The notes under the pieces are model-generated. The model saw only the letters and a program-made list of their open reading frames with translations, searched no databases and was not told where the DNA came from. Position numbers and translations under genes: made by a program. Below, one piece after another: positions 8,753 through 17,959 of a DNA stretch of 64,000 bases (position 1 is the stretch's first letter; each line of letters starts with the position of its first letter). Source of the stretch: Nitrospira sp. MA-1. Its GTDB lineage: Bacteria > Nitrospirota > Nitrospiria > Nitrospirales > UBA8639. The stretch covers positions 248,001 to 312,000 of the forward strand of contig JAQJDB010000004.1 of NCBI GenBank assembly GCA_032139905.1, in the 5' to 3' direction.

Positions 8753-10441
8753 TCACTCCTTGAGATTTTTTTTCCAGGTTTTGTCCCGCATCATGGCAAG
8801 GAGGATAAAGACTCCACCGATGATGGCTCCAACCCCAAAAATTTGGTAGATATTGATCCCCCCGATGATCGGGCCCTTGGAAAGAGCCATAACAATCGAG
8901 GTTCCGATGACCAGAGCTGAGGTTATCGCAGCCACTGCCAGCCGACTGACAGCTCGTATGAGCACGTGTTTGAGTTCATCAAGTTGAGTCAGTTCTATAC
9001 AAAATTTCAGATTGCCGGTTTTGACGGTATAGATTCCCCGGCGTATCTCCTTGGGTATGTCAGCGAATAACTCTAAATATTGTATGAGAACTTTGAGACC
9101 GCGTTTCCCGAGGGCTTTAGGAGACAACTGGTTGAGTACAGCCTCTTGAAGGGTGGGCTGTATTGCGGCCATCATGTCAAAACCAGGATCAAGCTTCTTA
9201 AACGCCCCTTCCAGTGACACAAAAACCTTGAGCAGCATAGCCTGATCGGGAGGCATGGTAAGCTTGTTATTCCGGATCAATGCTAACAGGTCTCCCACCA
9301 TGACCGACAAATCCAAATGTTCCATGGATCTCCCGGAATACTTGCCCAGAAATTCATCAACAGGTACCAAGAGGTCGCCCGGGTCTTCTCCTTCCCGCTC
9401 AGACCATTGTAAAAGGATTGAGCAGAGGCCTTCGGCGTCATTTTGCAACAATGCCTGCAACAGTCTCATGATTTGTTGCCGTCTGATTTCAGAGACGCGT
9501 CCAACCATGCCAAAGTCAATGAAGGCAATACGTTCACCCGGCAAAATGAAAAAATTTCCTGGGTGCGGATCCGCATGGAATAATCCATCAACCATAATCA
9601 TTTTGAGCACGGCATTGGCCCCCGTCCGGGCAAGGCGTTTGCGGTCCATCCTTGCTTGATCGATGGCCTGAATATTCACGCCGGGAATCCCCTCCACAAA
9701 TTCCTGCACGCTAATGCGTTCCTTTGTCCATTCCCAGTAAATTTTGGGAATCACGACCTGGTCATTGTCCTCAAAGTTGGCCGAGACTTGCTCCGCATTC
9801 TGTCCTTCCGTCATGAAGTTCAGTTCATTCTGCAATGATTTCACGAATTGCTGAACAACTTTTTGAGGATGATAGGTGGCGAGTTCCGAAACGTTATTTT
9901 CTGCTAACGAGGCCACGTGGGTTAATAGACGCATATCGGCTTCGATCTTCTCCCGGATTCCAGGGCGTTGAATTTTGAGTACGACTTTCGTTCCGTCTTT
10001 CAACGTGGCCCGGTGAACCTGGGCCATGGAAGCGGCAGCCAGTGGTTTGGTGTCCACCTCTGCGAAGAGGTCTTCAAGTGGCGCTCCCAAATCTTCCTCG
10101 ATCTGAGGGCGAAGCTCCTCGAAGTCCAGTTGTGGTGCCTGCGATTGAAGTTTTTCAAATTCACTGATCCACTCAGGTCCGAACAGGTCAGGGCGAGTGG
10201 CCAGGATTTGACCAAGTTTGACAAATGTTGGCCCGAGTACTTCAAAGAGTTTCCGTATACGCTGAGGACGTTCAAGGTGGGCAATGTCCTCTGCATATTG
10301 CCACCCCATAATCTTGCCTGTTTGTTCCGCTGCGGCTTCAAGCCCCATTTTTTTAAATATATCCCCGAATCCTGCGACACTGAATGCTCTGATGATTTCG
10401 TGCAACCGACCCAGGTCGGCCATTTTGGATTGGAGCCCCAT
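8753..10441 (-). CDS. ABC1/UbiB-type atypical kinase
   Basis: A 562-residue protein of the ABC1/ADCK/UbiB family. Visible hallmarks are the K-L-G-Q motif near residues 75-78, the alanine-rich loop A-A-A-S-M-A-Q-V-H near 136-144 that replaces the usual glycine-rich loop, the catalytic-type lysine in V-V-L-K-I-Q-R-P-G near 156, the D-P-H-P-G-N motif and an I-D-F-G-M-V metal-binding motif. Two hydrophobic helices close to the C-terminus anchor it in the inner membrane. Members support ubiquinone or other quinone and isoprenoid lipid metabolism through ATPase or unorthodox kinase activity. The ATG at 10441 is preferred over an upstream TTG because AAGGAGG lies 8 bases before it. The gene stands alone. 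Confidence 0.9.
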   Translation of the reverse strand: MGLQSKMADLGRLHEIIRAFSVAGFGDIFKKMGLEAAAEQTGKIMGWQYAEDIAHLERPQRIRKLFEVLGPTFVKLGQILATRPDLFGPEWISEFEKLQSQAPQLDFEELRPQIEEDLGAPLEDLFAEVDTKPLAAASMAQVHRATLKDGTKVVLKIQRPGIREKIEADMRLLTHVASLAENNVSELATYHPQKVVQQFVKSLQNELNFMTEGQNAEQVSANFEDNDQVVIPKIYWEWTKERISVQEFVEGIPGVNIQAIDQARMDRKRLARTGANAVLKMIMVDGLFHADPHPGNFFILPGERIAFIDFGMVGRVSEIRRQQIMRLLQALLQNDAEGLCSILLQWSEREGEDPGDLLVPVDEFLGKYSGRSMEHLDLSVMVGDLLALIRNNKLTMPPDQAMLLKVFVSLEGAFKKLDPGFDMMAAIQPTLQEAVLNQLSPKALGKRGLKVLIQYLELFADIPKEIRRGIYTVKTGNLKFCIELTQLDELKHVLIRAVSRLAVAAITSALVIGTSIVMALSKGPIIGGINIYQIFGVGAIIGGVFILLAMMRDKTWKKNLKE

Positions 10442-10880
10442 CCTCAATTCCTCCTTACCATGTCCATATTTTTGGTGCTATTGTACTTCCCTCCAGGGTT
10501 CAGCCGGACCCCAAAGACAAGTTTTGAAAAATCCCCATTCTTCAGAAGAAAGGGTGGAATGCTTTTTTAATGTCTGTTTACGACTACTTTGTTGTTCCAA
10601 TCTGGAATCTTCCAGGAAAATTTGCTGTAATATTGACACAATTAGTTGGAGAATAAAAAGGAAAGACAAATCAAAATGTCGGAAGTGATCATCGGGTTCT
10701 GTAAACCGGGAAGAGGCAACTATTCTTTCTGAAGCCTCTTGAGAGTTTTTTGCGGGTACAATGCTTAACCACTCCAATGGCATAGATGTTTGCTCTCTAG
10801 CAATCGTGTCACTAACCTTCAAAAACGAATGACAGGTGTATTTTCATCAATGGTTTTTTATCAGGAGAGGTGAAATAACT
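10442..10880. other. Divergent intergenic region
   Basis: This region separates the divergently transcribed ABC1 kinase and the secreted protein at 10881. It must hold promoters for both, but I do not see a clear sigma-70 pair. A 114-codon minus frame inside it has no ribosome site or recognisable protein and is not called. Confidence 0.4.
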
Positions 10881-11945
10881 ATGTGGATTTCATCTGGTGT
10901 GAGTCGTTCTTTAGCATTACCTTGGGTTAAAAGAGGGTTTTTGAAATCTGGGTTCGCGACCATGGTAAGTCTCTGTTTGATCCTGGTGGCCTTCGCCAGT
11001 CCTGCGATGGCCGTTCCTACCGCCGAGGAATTGCTCAAGACTTTGCCTCTTTCCGAGGGTGAGCAAAAGGGTGTCCTCGATGGAGAGATTGTGCGTTTTA
11101 CGACAGAGGAAGGCTCAGATCGGGAACTGGCGCTGGGAGCCGTTTTGTTAGTGCCGAAAACCCCTGAAAATTTACTTCCGCTCTGGCGAGAGGCCGTCGT
11201 ATTTAAGCTTGTCGGCGCGGTGACTGCGTTCGGCGAGATTCCTGACAAGGCGACAGTGAGTGACTTGGCAGGAGTGAAATTACAGCCCAATGGGGAAAAA
11301 GAAGCGAAACGCTACCTCGAAGCTGAACCGGGCGATACGTTGAATCTGGACACGAAGGAAATTTCCGCGTTTCAAGCCCTCAAGGCTAAAGGCGGATCCC
11401 TCGCTCAAGTTGAAACACTGGTGCGGGAACAATTGCTGGCCCGGTACCAAGCCTATCGCGAAAAGGGTTTGTCAGGCATCCCTTCCTACTCTCGGGGGAA
11501 GGAAGAGGTGTTTCAGTTGAGTCAGGATCTTCTTCTCGCCACCAATGAGGCAAAACTTGTCGCCAAATACTTTCCCTCTTTTTATCAAATCTTACTCAAA
11601 TATCCAGCCATTCAGGCCAAGCAACTCGAGACCCGGTTTAACTGGGCCAATGTTGAGGTGTTTAGCCGTCCGACATTGATCTTGAGCCATCGCATGTTAT
11701 TCAATGAGGGCGATGCGTATGTGGTGGTTGACCGACACTTTTATGCCAGCCACGAATATAACGGCTTGCAGTCAATTGGAGGGGCACTTCCCACGAAAGA
11801 TGGCTCGCTGTTGGTTTCCCTCTATCGTATTTCCACCGATGGTGTGGCAGGGTTCGGATCCAAGGCGAAGCATCCAGTCGCTCGTGGGTTGATGGGGCCC
11901 TATTTCGAAGAAATCTTTGAAGGCATTCGTAAGAAAGCAAAATAA
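10881..11945 (+). CDS. Secreted protein of unknown function
   Basis: A 354-residue protein with a long, clear signal peptide (hydrophobic core around residues 25-40, cleavage near S-P-A-M-A). The mature part is soluble, mixed charge, without membrane helices, and ends in a lysine-rich tail. I do not recognise the family. The ATG at 10881 follows AGGAGAGG at a spacing of 10 bases, better than an earlier in-frame start at 10836. It precedes the helical-repeat protein at 12.2 kb on the same strand by about 260 bases, so co-transcription is possible but not shown. Confidence 0.75.
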   Translation: MWISSGVSRSLALPWVKRGFLKSGFATMVSLCLILVAFASPAMAVPTAEELLKTLPLSEGEQKGVLDGEIVRFTTEEGSDRELALGAVLLVPKTPENLLPLWREAVVFKLVGAVTAFGEIPDKATVSDLAGVKLQPNGEKEAKRYLEAEPGDTLNLDTKEISAFQALKAKGGSLAQVETLVREQLLARYQAYREKGLSGIPSYSRGKEEVFQLSQDLLLATNEAKLVAKYFPSFYQILLKYPAIQAKQLETRFNWANVEVFSRPTLILSHRMLFNEGDAYVVVDRHFYASHEYNGLQSIGGALPTKDGSLLVSLYRISTDGVAGFGSKAKHPVARGLMGPYFEEIFEGIRKKAK

Positions 11946-12206
11946 TCTCAGATCGTGGTGGAAAGATCTCGTCCCACTCTGTCCGTGCTATAACAAGGCA
12001 GGATAAGGCCAGGAAGCAGGTGTTATTGGGACTGTCATCCTGCCGGATGGGGATTGAAGTTGGAAGGGAGTGCCGAAAATGTTGGCATAAGCATGTTCAA
12101 TGTAAAATGGTCTTTTAAGAAAAACAACAAGGACAACAGTAGCCCAGCGAATCCCTCAAGCAGGCTCGACGGGAAAGATGTGGGCTTTCACAAAAGGCAA
12201 CAACTA

Positions 12207-13220
12207 ATGCAGTTTCCCATTCAGACCTTACACATTCTCAAAGTCGGAGTGATTGTTGGTGTTTTACTGAGTTTTCCCATGACAAGTCTTGGAATGACCA
12301 AGGTCATCACAACCCCTCCTCCCGTGAGTGGTCATGAACTTTCAATTGAATCCATCACCCCGGCTGATGTGTTCGCACGCGTCGAACTGGTACGGAAAGA
12401 ACTGGACGACATTCGTTTTGAAATGGGGCAACCCAAGAGTCGGGAAGTAGGTCTCCTGGTTGAAAATGCGACTCCGCATGAGGTGTTCTTTCAAGCCAAA
12501 ACCCTTAATCAAAAAGTGGCGAGGTTGGTCACGGAACTCACCGAAGAACCGGAACGCATTGGAACAGAAGAAGACCCTGGCGATATCCGTCCATTTCATG
12601 TCTGGAAAATGATCGATACCTCTCTTCATCGAATCCTGTTTCTTAAGCAGCAACTGGGGCTCCCCCTGACTAATAGTGAAGCTTTGGCCGATGTTGAAAC
12701 TTCCCCCAATCAAGTCTTTTTTGTTATTGGATTGGCGAATACCCAACTCAATCTTTTACTGATGCATCAATTTTCTCCGAGGGATGCTGCAGAATTAATC
12801 CGCCTGGGAATTGAATACACCACGCACCTCTTGCGTCAATTTCCTAATGCTCCCGCGTCTGCTCCTCTCCCACCGCTTGAACGCGGTCGCAAGTCATGGA
12901 ATAGCTATGACCATCTCATTGATTGCTATATGGTGTTAGGAAGCATCGCCAGGGCCTCCAATATTCAAATGTTAACGCTGGCCCCTCAGAATCTTGATCG
13001 TCCCGACATTCAGTCAAATGATGTCTATGATTTAGGCACCCTGGTCATTTCTGAACTCGCATATCTCCATGCCCATCTTTCTCATAAGGCTCACCCCCAA
13101 CCGGTCAGACTTCATGGTCCTATCCTGCCTTCCCATGTGTATCAACAGGTTGGTGGACTCCTGGCTCAATTGCAGGTTTTACAAAGACAGGTGCAATCCC
13201 ATCCCGATTGGATTCAATAG
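12207..13220 (+). CDS. Exported helical-repeat protein, paralogue A
   Basis: A 337-residue protein from the ATG at 12207, which gives a clean signal segment; longer starts exist at 12093 (ATG) and 12054 (TTG). The mature protein is almost all helical and shows about seven diverged repeats of 40-50 residues, each opening with a phrase like P-x-[DHN]-V-[FY] followed by a helix: T-P-A-D-V-F, T-P-H-E-V-F, R-P-F-H-V-W, S-P-N-Q-V-F, S-P-R-D-A, S-N-D-V-Y and P-S-H-V-Y. The protein at 13707-14780 shares this plan over its whole length. I cannot name the family. A role as a periplasmic scaffold or partner of the MlaA-type proteins is suggested only by genomic association. Confidence 0.75.
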   Translation: MQFPIQTLHILKVGVIVGVLLSFPMTSLGMTKVITTPPPVSGHELSIESITPADVFARVELVRKELDDIRFEMGQPKSREVGLLVENATPHEVFFQAKTLNQKVARLVTELTEEPERIGTEEDPGDIRPFHVWKMIDTSLHRILFLKQQLGLPLTNSEALADVETSPNQVFFVIGLANTQLNLLLMHQFSPRDAAELIRLGIEYTTHLLRQFPNAPASAPLPPLERGRKSWNSYDHLIDCYMVLGSIARASNIQMLTLAPQNLDRPDIQSNDVYDLGTLVISELAYLHAHLSHKAHPQPVRLHGPILPSHVYQQVGGLLAQLQVLQRQVQSHPDWIQ

Positions 13221-13706
13221 ACTGTTCATTTTTATGAGGCCGGAACCATACGATCACTTCTTACGACAGGATCCACTCAACATGAGTGACGGAGCATATC
13301 CAATCATCGGAAGGGTGCGGCTCTGCAAATTAAATCTCTGTTCCCCGTGATAGCGACTTTTGAAGCAGGGACTGGTTTATCCCTGGGCCTGTCGCCGTCG
13401 ATGCCGGTCGTGGTTCTCTTTGCTGCTCCACGGGTTTTCTGGTGGGTCGTCGTGCGAAGCCGCACCCTTCTCCCCTGGTGCCGCCTGGATGGCAGCCTGT
13501 CGTGATGCACAGAGCCAGGCGTAGGGTTGCTCGCAGCCATAATGCTGAAAAACACGGCTGCCGTCGTCGTATCTCAGATGGGTTACTATGTGGCACCGGC
13601 TTTTGCCCGGGAATGGTGCTGCATGCTGGGCTGAGGGTGTGGTGTTAGGTATGCGTTGGTAACATGAAGGTGATGGTAAAAATGGTTGAGATAAAATGTT
13701 TCTTCT
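13221..13706. other. No gene seen between two converging paralogues
   Basis: About 490 bases between the stop codons of the two repeat-protein paralogues. The centre (13330-13650) is GC-richer than its surroundings and gives arginine-rich frames on both strands without ribosome sites. It could be a dispersed repeat, but nothing in this window matches it. Confidence 0.35.
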
Positions 13707-14780
13707 CTATCTGGAAAGCCATTCTGGATCGTCTGTCACTAACTTTTCCAGTGATTTCAACTGATGAAGTAGGACGGTAGCTTGCTGGTAAACCAGGGAA
13801 GGGAAGGTTCGTCCCGGATAGGGAATGGGCTTTAGAGAGTCGTGTTTTTTCAGTTGTGTATAAAAAAAGGCGAGATCCGAGACCAGGAGTGTAGCCATAT
13901 CATAGACGTCGCTTGGGTATAATTGCCGCGAAATGCCCACATTATGTGCGGCAGGCAGATCAAGGTGAAGCACCGGAATGCGGGACCGTTGCGCAATTTC
14001 CTCCAGAATGGCATAGCATTGAACCAAGCGAAGGAATACATCGGCCGGCTGTTTGCCCCTCACTAAAGGGGAAGTCTCTAAAGGCACGTTTGATGGGGGA
14101 AACCGGTCCAGCAAACGTTTAGCGTACTGACTGGCCAGAAGCACTTGTTGCGATACATCACTGGGTGAGAAATGGCGCTCCTGCAGTAGGTTGAGTTGCC
14201 GGTTGGCTTGTACAATGGCGCGTCCGATTTCTGTCAGACTTGTCGAGGAATCTTCGGGGCGTTCCGGGATTTTTTCCTTCAGACCTAATTCCTCTTTGAT
14301 GGTCAGAATTCGAATGTAGCTCGCGTTCACCATTTTCCAGATATGCAAAGGCGCAAGAGCAGAAAGCGAAATGGGCTCCAGTGGAAATCCTGTGCTCCCG
14401 GTGAGTTCCAAAGCGAGACGATCAGCTTTATGATAGAGGGTCAGAGCTTGGAAATAGGCTTCATGGGAGTGGACATTGGTGACGATGGCATCGGACGGGG
14501 TTACCAGTGGTTTTCCCATTTCAAACCGGATCAATTCCAGGGTATCCCGAAGCATCTGAACACGGGCCATGACATCTGCGGACGTGATTTCTTCAAGAGA
14601 AATAGAATGCCCGCTTATGGGATTTGATTCATTCGGGTTTTCTACGTTTGAAGCCAGCCCCGTTCCCATTCCTGCCATGAAGAAGAACGTCACACTGAAT
14701 ATGCTGGTTATCATGGCCTGAATACGTCTTTCCACTTTATCCACTATTCTCATCCCTTCTTGCGTCATGCGGAATTTCAT
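13707..14780 (-). CDS. Exported helical-repeat protein, paralogue B
   Basis: A 357-residue paralogue of the protein at 12207-13220, facing it tail to tail. After an N-terminal hydrophobic export segment (about residues 20-43) it shows seven helix repeats, each introduced by a turn such as T-S-A-D-V-M, H-S-H-E-A-Y, A-P-L-H-I-W, S-P-S-D-V-S, Q-P-A-D-V-F, Y-P-S-D-V-Y and F-P-S-L-V-Y. The last 40 residues are those found again as a relic at 5017-5150. The gene lies directly downstream of a secreted protein (14808) and a dead mlaA on the same strand, which ties this family to MlaA-type genes twice in the window. The start at 14780 has GGAAG ten bases upstream; an ATG nine codons further in is also possible. 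Function unknown. Confidence 0.75.
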   Translation of the reverse strand: MKFRMTQEGMRIVDKVERRIQAMITSIFSVTFFFMAGMGTGLASNVENPNESNPISGHSISLEEITSADVMARVQMLRDTLELIRFEMGKPLVTPSDAIVTNVHSHEAYFQALTLYHKADRLALELTGSTGFPLEPISLSALAPLHIWKMVNASYIRILTIKEELGLKEKIPERPEDSSTSLTEIGRAIVQANRQLNLLQERHFSPSDVSQQVLLASQYAKRLLDRFPPSNVPLETSPLVRGKQPADVFLRLVQCYAILEEIAQRSRIPVLHLDLPAAHNVGISRQLYPSDVYDMATLLVSDLAFFYTQLKKHDSLKPIPYPGRTFPSLVYQQATVLLHQLKSLEKLVTDDPEWLSR

Positions 14781-14807
14781 CGCCCACGTATCTTCCGAAC
14801 GTTTTTT

Positions 14808-15437
14808 CTATTGTGATTGGTCCATGGCCTTTTCCGCTTCTTCGGAGGTTACGACACCTTCCTGGATCAGGTTTTGGAGCGCACCTTGAAATGCATGAGA
14901 AGCGGTCTTTCGGATTCCTCTCACCCGTAAGACCGGAGGGTATAAGCGAAGAAGGTCCGGGTTTTTGATTTCGATGGGGAAGGATTCACTTTCCCCGTAT
15001 GGGGGGAGTTCTGTCTGGCCATCAACAGGAACCCGAAAATACGGTTTCCCATCTTCAGTATTCCCATCGGTTCCTCTTATATCAAGGCTGGTGGTCACAT
15101 CGCGGAGCCGTGCCATTTCTTGAATTTTGTCAACGACGAGGATCAGGGAGTCGGCTTCGATGGGATCACCGGTCTGATTTTTCACTCGAACCACATAACG
15201 GACGTCGCCTCGAGAGGAAAGACTTCCTCCTGAATTTAATTCGCCTCCTCCAAAAAAGCTTCCTCCGGAATCATAGGAGAGCAATGGAATGACTCCTCCC
15301 GTGAGATCCACGAGTTCGCCGTTCGGAGAATCTCCATAGGCTCTTGCACTGCCCCCTCCATAACCCAAAAGAAACAGCAGCAGAAACGCCCGACCAAGAT
15401 TCGTAAGGTTATCCCTATCCGGCAATCGAAGTATCAT
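14808..15437 (-). CDS. Secreted protein of unknown function
   Basis: A 209-residue protein with a signal peptide (hydrophobic core near residues 17-27) and a glycine/serine-rich segment around residues 55-75. It then has a domain of beta character with the phrase Y-V-V-R-V-K-N-Q-T-G-D and a helical C-terminus ending in an E-E-A-E-K stretch. A longer frame running back to 15605 would fuse it to the C-terminal end of a broken mlaA gene, so I placed the start at the ATG at 15437. The ribosome site is weak. It is 27 bases upstream of repeat-protein paralogue B and probably co-transcribed with it. I do not recognise the family. Confidence 0.6.
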   Translation of the reverse strand: MILRLPDRDNLTNLGRAFLLLFLLGYGGGSARAYGDSPNGELVDLTGGVIPLLSYDSGGSFFGGGELNSGGSLSSRGDVRYVVRVKNQTGDPIEADSLILVVDKIQEMARLRDVTTSLDIRGTDGNTEDGKPYFRVPVDGQTELPPYGESESFPIEIKNPDLLRLYPPVLRVRGIRKTASHAFQGALQNLIQEGVVTSEEAEKAMDQSQ

Positions 15438-15495
15438 GGAGGCATCATACAAGGAATGTGATGAACCCGCAAAGGGACAAATGCCCATCGACTTT

Positions 15496-16132
15496 GCAAT
15501 ATTCAGTTTCCATTTTTTGGTGTATAGAAACCGAATCAGATCATATTCGAACGGAGCCCCGGTTTCGTTAGAGCGAAAATTTATCTGGTGCCTCGTATTC
15601 ACCAACCAGGTCAGAGTATGGGGGCACTGCGTTCGAGGGCATGATTGAAATGCAATGGGGTGTACAAATAGAAAAACCGGCAGCGGAACCGGTCAGGTGC
15701 CCGGCGGTCTCTCTCATCGATGAAGGTCCGAAAATGGGAAGCATGAGATGGTCGCCGGGTTGTAGTCTGTCATGTCCGAGCGTTTGTTAGAAATCCTCCG
15801 TCAGTTGTGGCATTCCTAATGGAGTGGCATGATCGAAAAACCTTCCTAATCCAAAGGTGCAATTGATGAGGAAGCGTCCCAATGTATTCAGCGTAGCCTT
15901 TCAATTGAGCGGGAGCCTGGCGTTGAACAAATTACGGATGTCGGCGATGTTCGAGAAAACATCAGAGCGACGATCCTCCAAAAATTCAGGCATGATGGCT
16001 TCATTTCCTGCCACCACAGGCAGAAACACGATCTGTACGCTAAATTTATATTCCCCACGGGTAAACCCTTCGATGGGATCTTAGGCGTCCATGAGATATC
16101 TGGCGCCAGAATGCACCACGTCCTCTCCTGTG
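15496..16132 (-). pseudogene. Broken mlaA (VacJ) gene
   Basis: Minus-strand translation reproduces the MlaA domain of the fusion at 5222-7492 from 'E-D-V-V-H-S-G-A-R' through 'D-P-I-E-G-F-T-R', 'F-L-P-V-V-A-G-N-E-A-I-M-P-E-F', 'F-F-D-H-A-T-P-L-G' and 'G-A-P-F-E-Y-D-L-I-R-F-L-Y-T-K'. It is broken by in-frame stops just before D-P-I-E-G-F, after R-L-P-L-N and after T-E-D-F, by a small deletion near K-F-S-V-Q-I, and by a frame shift near the S-A-A-G-F segment. The hydrolase half of the fusion is not seen here, so this copy was either a plain MlaA or a truncated fusion. High residual identity suggests a fairly recent loss. Confidence 0.85.
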
Positions 16133-16392
16133 GTCCTTACCCTCCTATCATGGCTAAAGAACTAGTCTGAATCAGACTCATGTCATATTGGAAGTTGCTG
16201 TGCTTTTAGGATGGGAATTATATAATATGGTCCGGGAGAAACGACGGTGACCTGAAATGAACCATAGGCCGGAAAGGCCCATGGAAATCGAGATGTCACT
16301 GTGTACCCCAAATCAAAATAATCCTATGTGGAACGAACAAAAACCAACCATACATTGAAATTAATCTTCGACCGAACTCCATCAAAAAACTT
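16133..16392. other. Upstream region of threonine ammonia-lyase
   Basis: A spacer between the dead mlaA and the ilvA-type gene. No leader peptide, attenuator or convincing ribosome site is seen; the start of the downstream gene follows 'ctccatcaaaaaactt', which has little Shine-Dalgarno character. Confidence 0.35.
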
Positions 16393-17907
16393 ATGCCACA
16401 GTCTTATCTGAAACGCATTCTTGATGCGCGCATCTATGACCTCGCCATAGAAACACCCCTGGATAACACTTCCCTTGTTTCCGAACGCATGGGTAATCAT
16501 GTGTTATTGAAAAGAGAAGATATGCAACCTGTGTTTTCGTTCAAAATTCGTGGTGCGTACAATAAATTATTACACCTCACCGATAAGCAGCGGGCGGGTG
16601 GCGTCATTACGGCCTCGGCGGGCAATCACGCCCAGGGTCTGGCGCTTGCGGCGAGGCACATGGGTGTGAATGCCACCATTGTCATGCCGCGAACAACGCC
16701 CGCAATTAAGGTGGATGCTGTAAAACGCCATGGCGGGAAAGTCGCGTTGTTTGGCGACACATACGATGAAGCCTCAACCCATGCGCAAATCCTGTTGAAA
16801 GAAAAAGGTCTGACGTACATTCCGCCCTACGATGATCCGGATGTTATCGCTGGTCAGGGGACGGTTGCCATGGAGTTATTGCGGCAGCATCCCGCCCACA
16901 TTGATGCCATATTTATTCCCGTAGGTGGGGGTGGATTGTGCGCAGGCATGACGGCCTATATTAAATGTGTGCGGCCGGAAATCAAAGTGTTTGCCGTTGA
17001 GCCAGAAGACGCGGCCTGCCTGAAGATGGCAATGAAAGCAAAACGACGAGTGAGGTTGCCTCAGGTGGGCATATTCGCCGATGGGGTTGCTGTGGCGCGA
17101 ATCGGCAAGGAGCCGTTCCGTGTGCTAAGGAAAACTATCGATGGCGTCATCACTGCCAACGCAGATGAAATGTGTGCCGCCATTAAAGATATCTTTGAGG
17201 ACACCCGCTCGATTGCCGAGCCCGCCGGAGCGCTTTCGTTGGCAGGATTGAAAAAATATGTGGCGGAGACAGGCTGCAAGGGCAAAACATTAATCGCGAT
17301 TGATAGCGGAGCCAACATTAATTTTGACCGTTTACGCTATATCAGCGAACGCACAGAAATCGGCGAGGGTCGGGAAGCAATTCTCGCAGTCACTATCCCT
17401 GAAAAGCCTGGAAGCTATATGAAATTCTGCAGCTTGATGGGGAAACATTCAATTACAGAATTTAATTACCGATTTGCGGATAATCTCGATGCACATATTT
17501 TTGTTGGTGTGCAGATTTCACCCGATAAAAATGATCGCGAAGATATTATTTCGCTCTTGAAGGGAAAAGGGTATCAGGTGGTTGACATGACCGACAATGA
17601 AGTGGCCAAGCTGCACATTCGCCATATGGTGGGAGGACATGCGCCACAGGCCAAAAATGAAATCGTATTTCGTTTTGAATTTCCCGAAAGACCGGGAGCC
17701 CTCCTGAGATTTCTCACCAAGCTTGCCTCCCGCTGGAATATCTCCATGTTCCATTATCGTAATCACGGTTCTGCCTATGGCCGTGTGCTTGTGGGTATGC
17801 AGGTGCCTGAACCGGAACGCAAACAGCTTGATCTTATTCTGAAAGACCTGGGTTACCCCTACAGGGATGAGACTGAAAACGAAGCCTACCAATACTTCTT
17901 AGGTTAA
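16393..17907 (+). CDS. ilvA: Threonine ammonia-lyase, biosynthetic (two ACT-like domains)
   Basis: A 504-residue PLP enzyme that deaminates L-threonine to 2-oxobutanoate, the first step towards isoleucine. The PLP lysine is K51 in the motif S-F-K-I-R-G-A-Y-N; the S-A-G-N-H-A-Q-G loop and the glycine-rich V-G-G-G-G-L phosphate loop are present. The last 170 residues hold two ACT-like regulatory domains (about 330-405 and 425-500), the length and layout of the isoleucine-feedback-regulated biosynthetic form rather than the short catabolic enzyme. The gene is not next to other branched-chain genes. Composition and codon use look ordinary. Confidence 0.93.
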   Translation: MPQSYLKRILDARIYDLAIETPLDNTSLVSERMGNHVLLKREDMQPVFSFKIRGAYNKLLHLTDKQRAGGVITASAGNHAQGLALAARHMGVNATIVMPRTTPAIKVDAVKRHGGKVALFGDTYDEASTHAQILLKEKGLTYIPPYDDPDVIAGQGTVAMELLRQHPAHIDAIFIPVGGGGLCAGMTAYIKCVRPEIKVFAVEPEDAACLKMAMKAKRRVRLPQVGIFADGVAVARIGKEPFRVLRKTIDGVITANADEMCAAIKDIFEDTRSIAEPAGALSLAGLKKYVAETGCKGKTLIAIDSGANINFDRLRYISERTEIGEGREAILAVTIPEKPGSYMKFCSLMGKHSITEFNYRFADNLDAHIFVGVQISPDKNDREDIISLLKGKGYQVVDMTDNEVAKLHIRHMVGGHAPQAKNEIVFRFEFPERPGALLRFLTKLASRWNISMFHYRNHGSAYGRVLVGMQVPEPERKQLDLILKDLGYPYRDETENEAYQYFLG

Positions 17908-17959
17908 ATCGCGGGAGAGTCGTTTTTCCCACTCCAGAAAGAAAGCCAGGGAAATTTTC

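Noticed and set aside
10478-10822. 114-codon minus-strand frame between the ABC1 kinase and the secreted protein
   Set aside because: No ribosome site, uneven composition, no recognisable protein, and it spans the expected promoter region of two divergent genes.
13330-13650. Arginine-rich frames on both strands between the two repeat-protein paralogues
   Set aside because: No ribosome site and frames on both strands of equal quality; more likely a GC-rich repeat than a gene.
15438-15605. Longer N-terminus for the secreted protein at 14808
   Set aside because: The added residues are the C-terminal end of the broken mlaA gene read in the same frame, not part of this protein.
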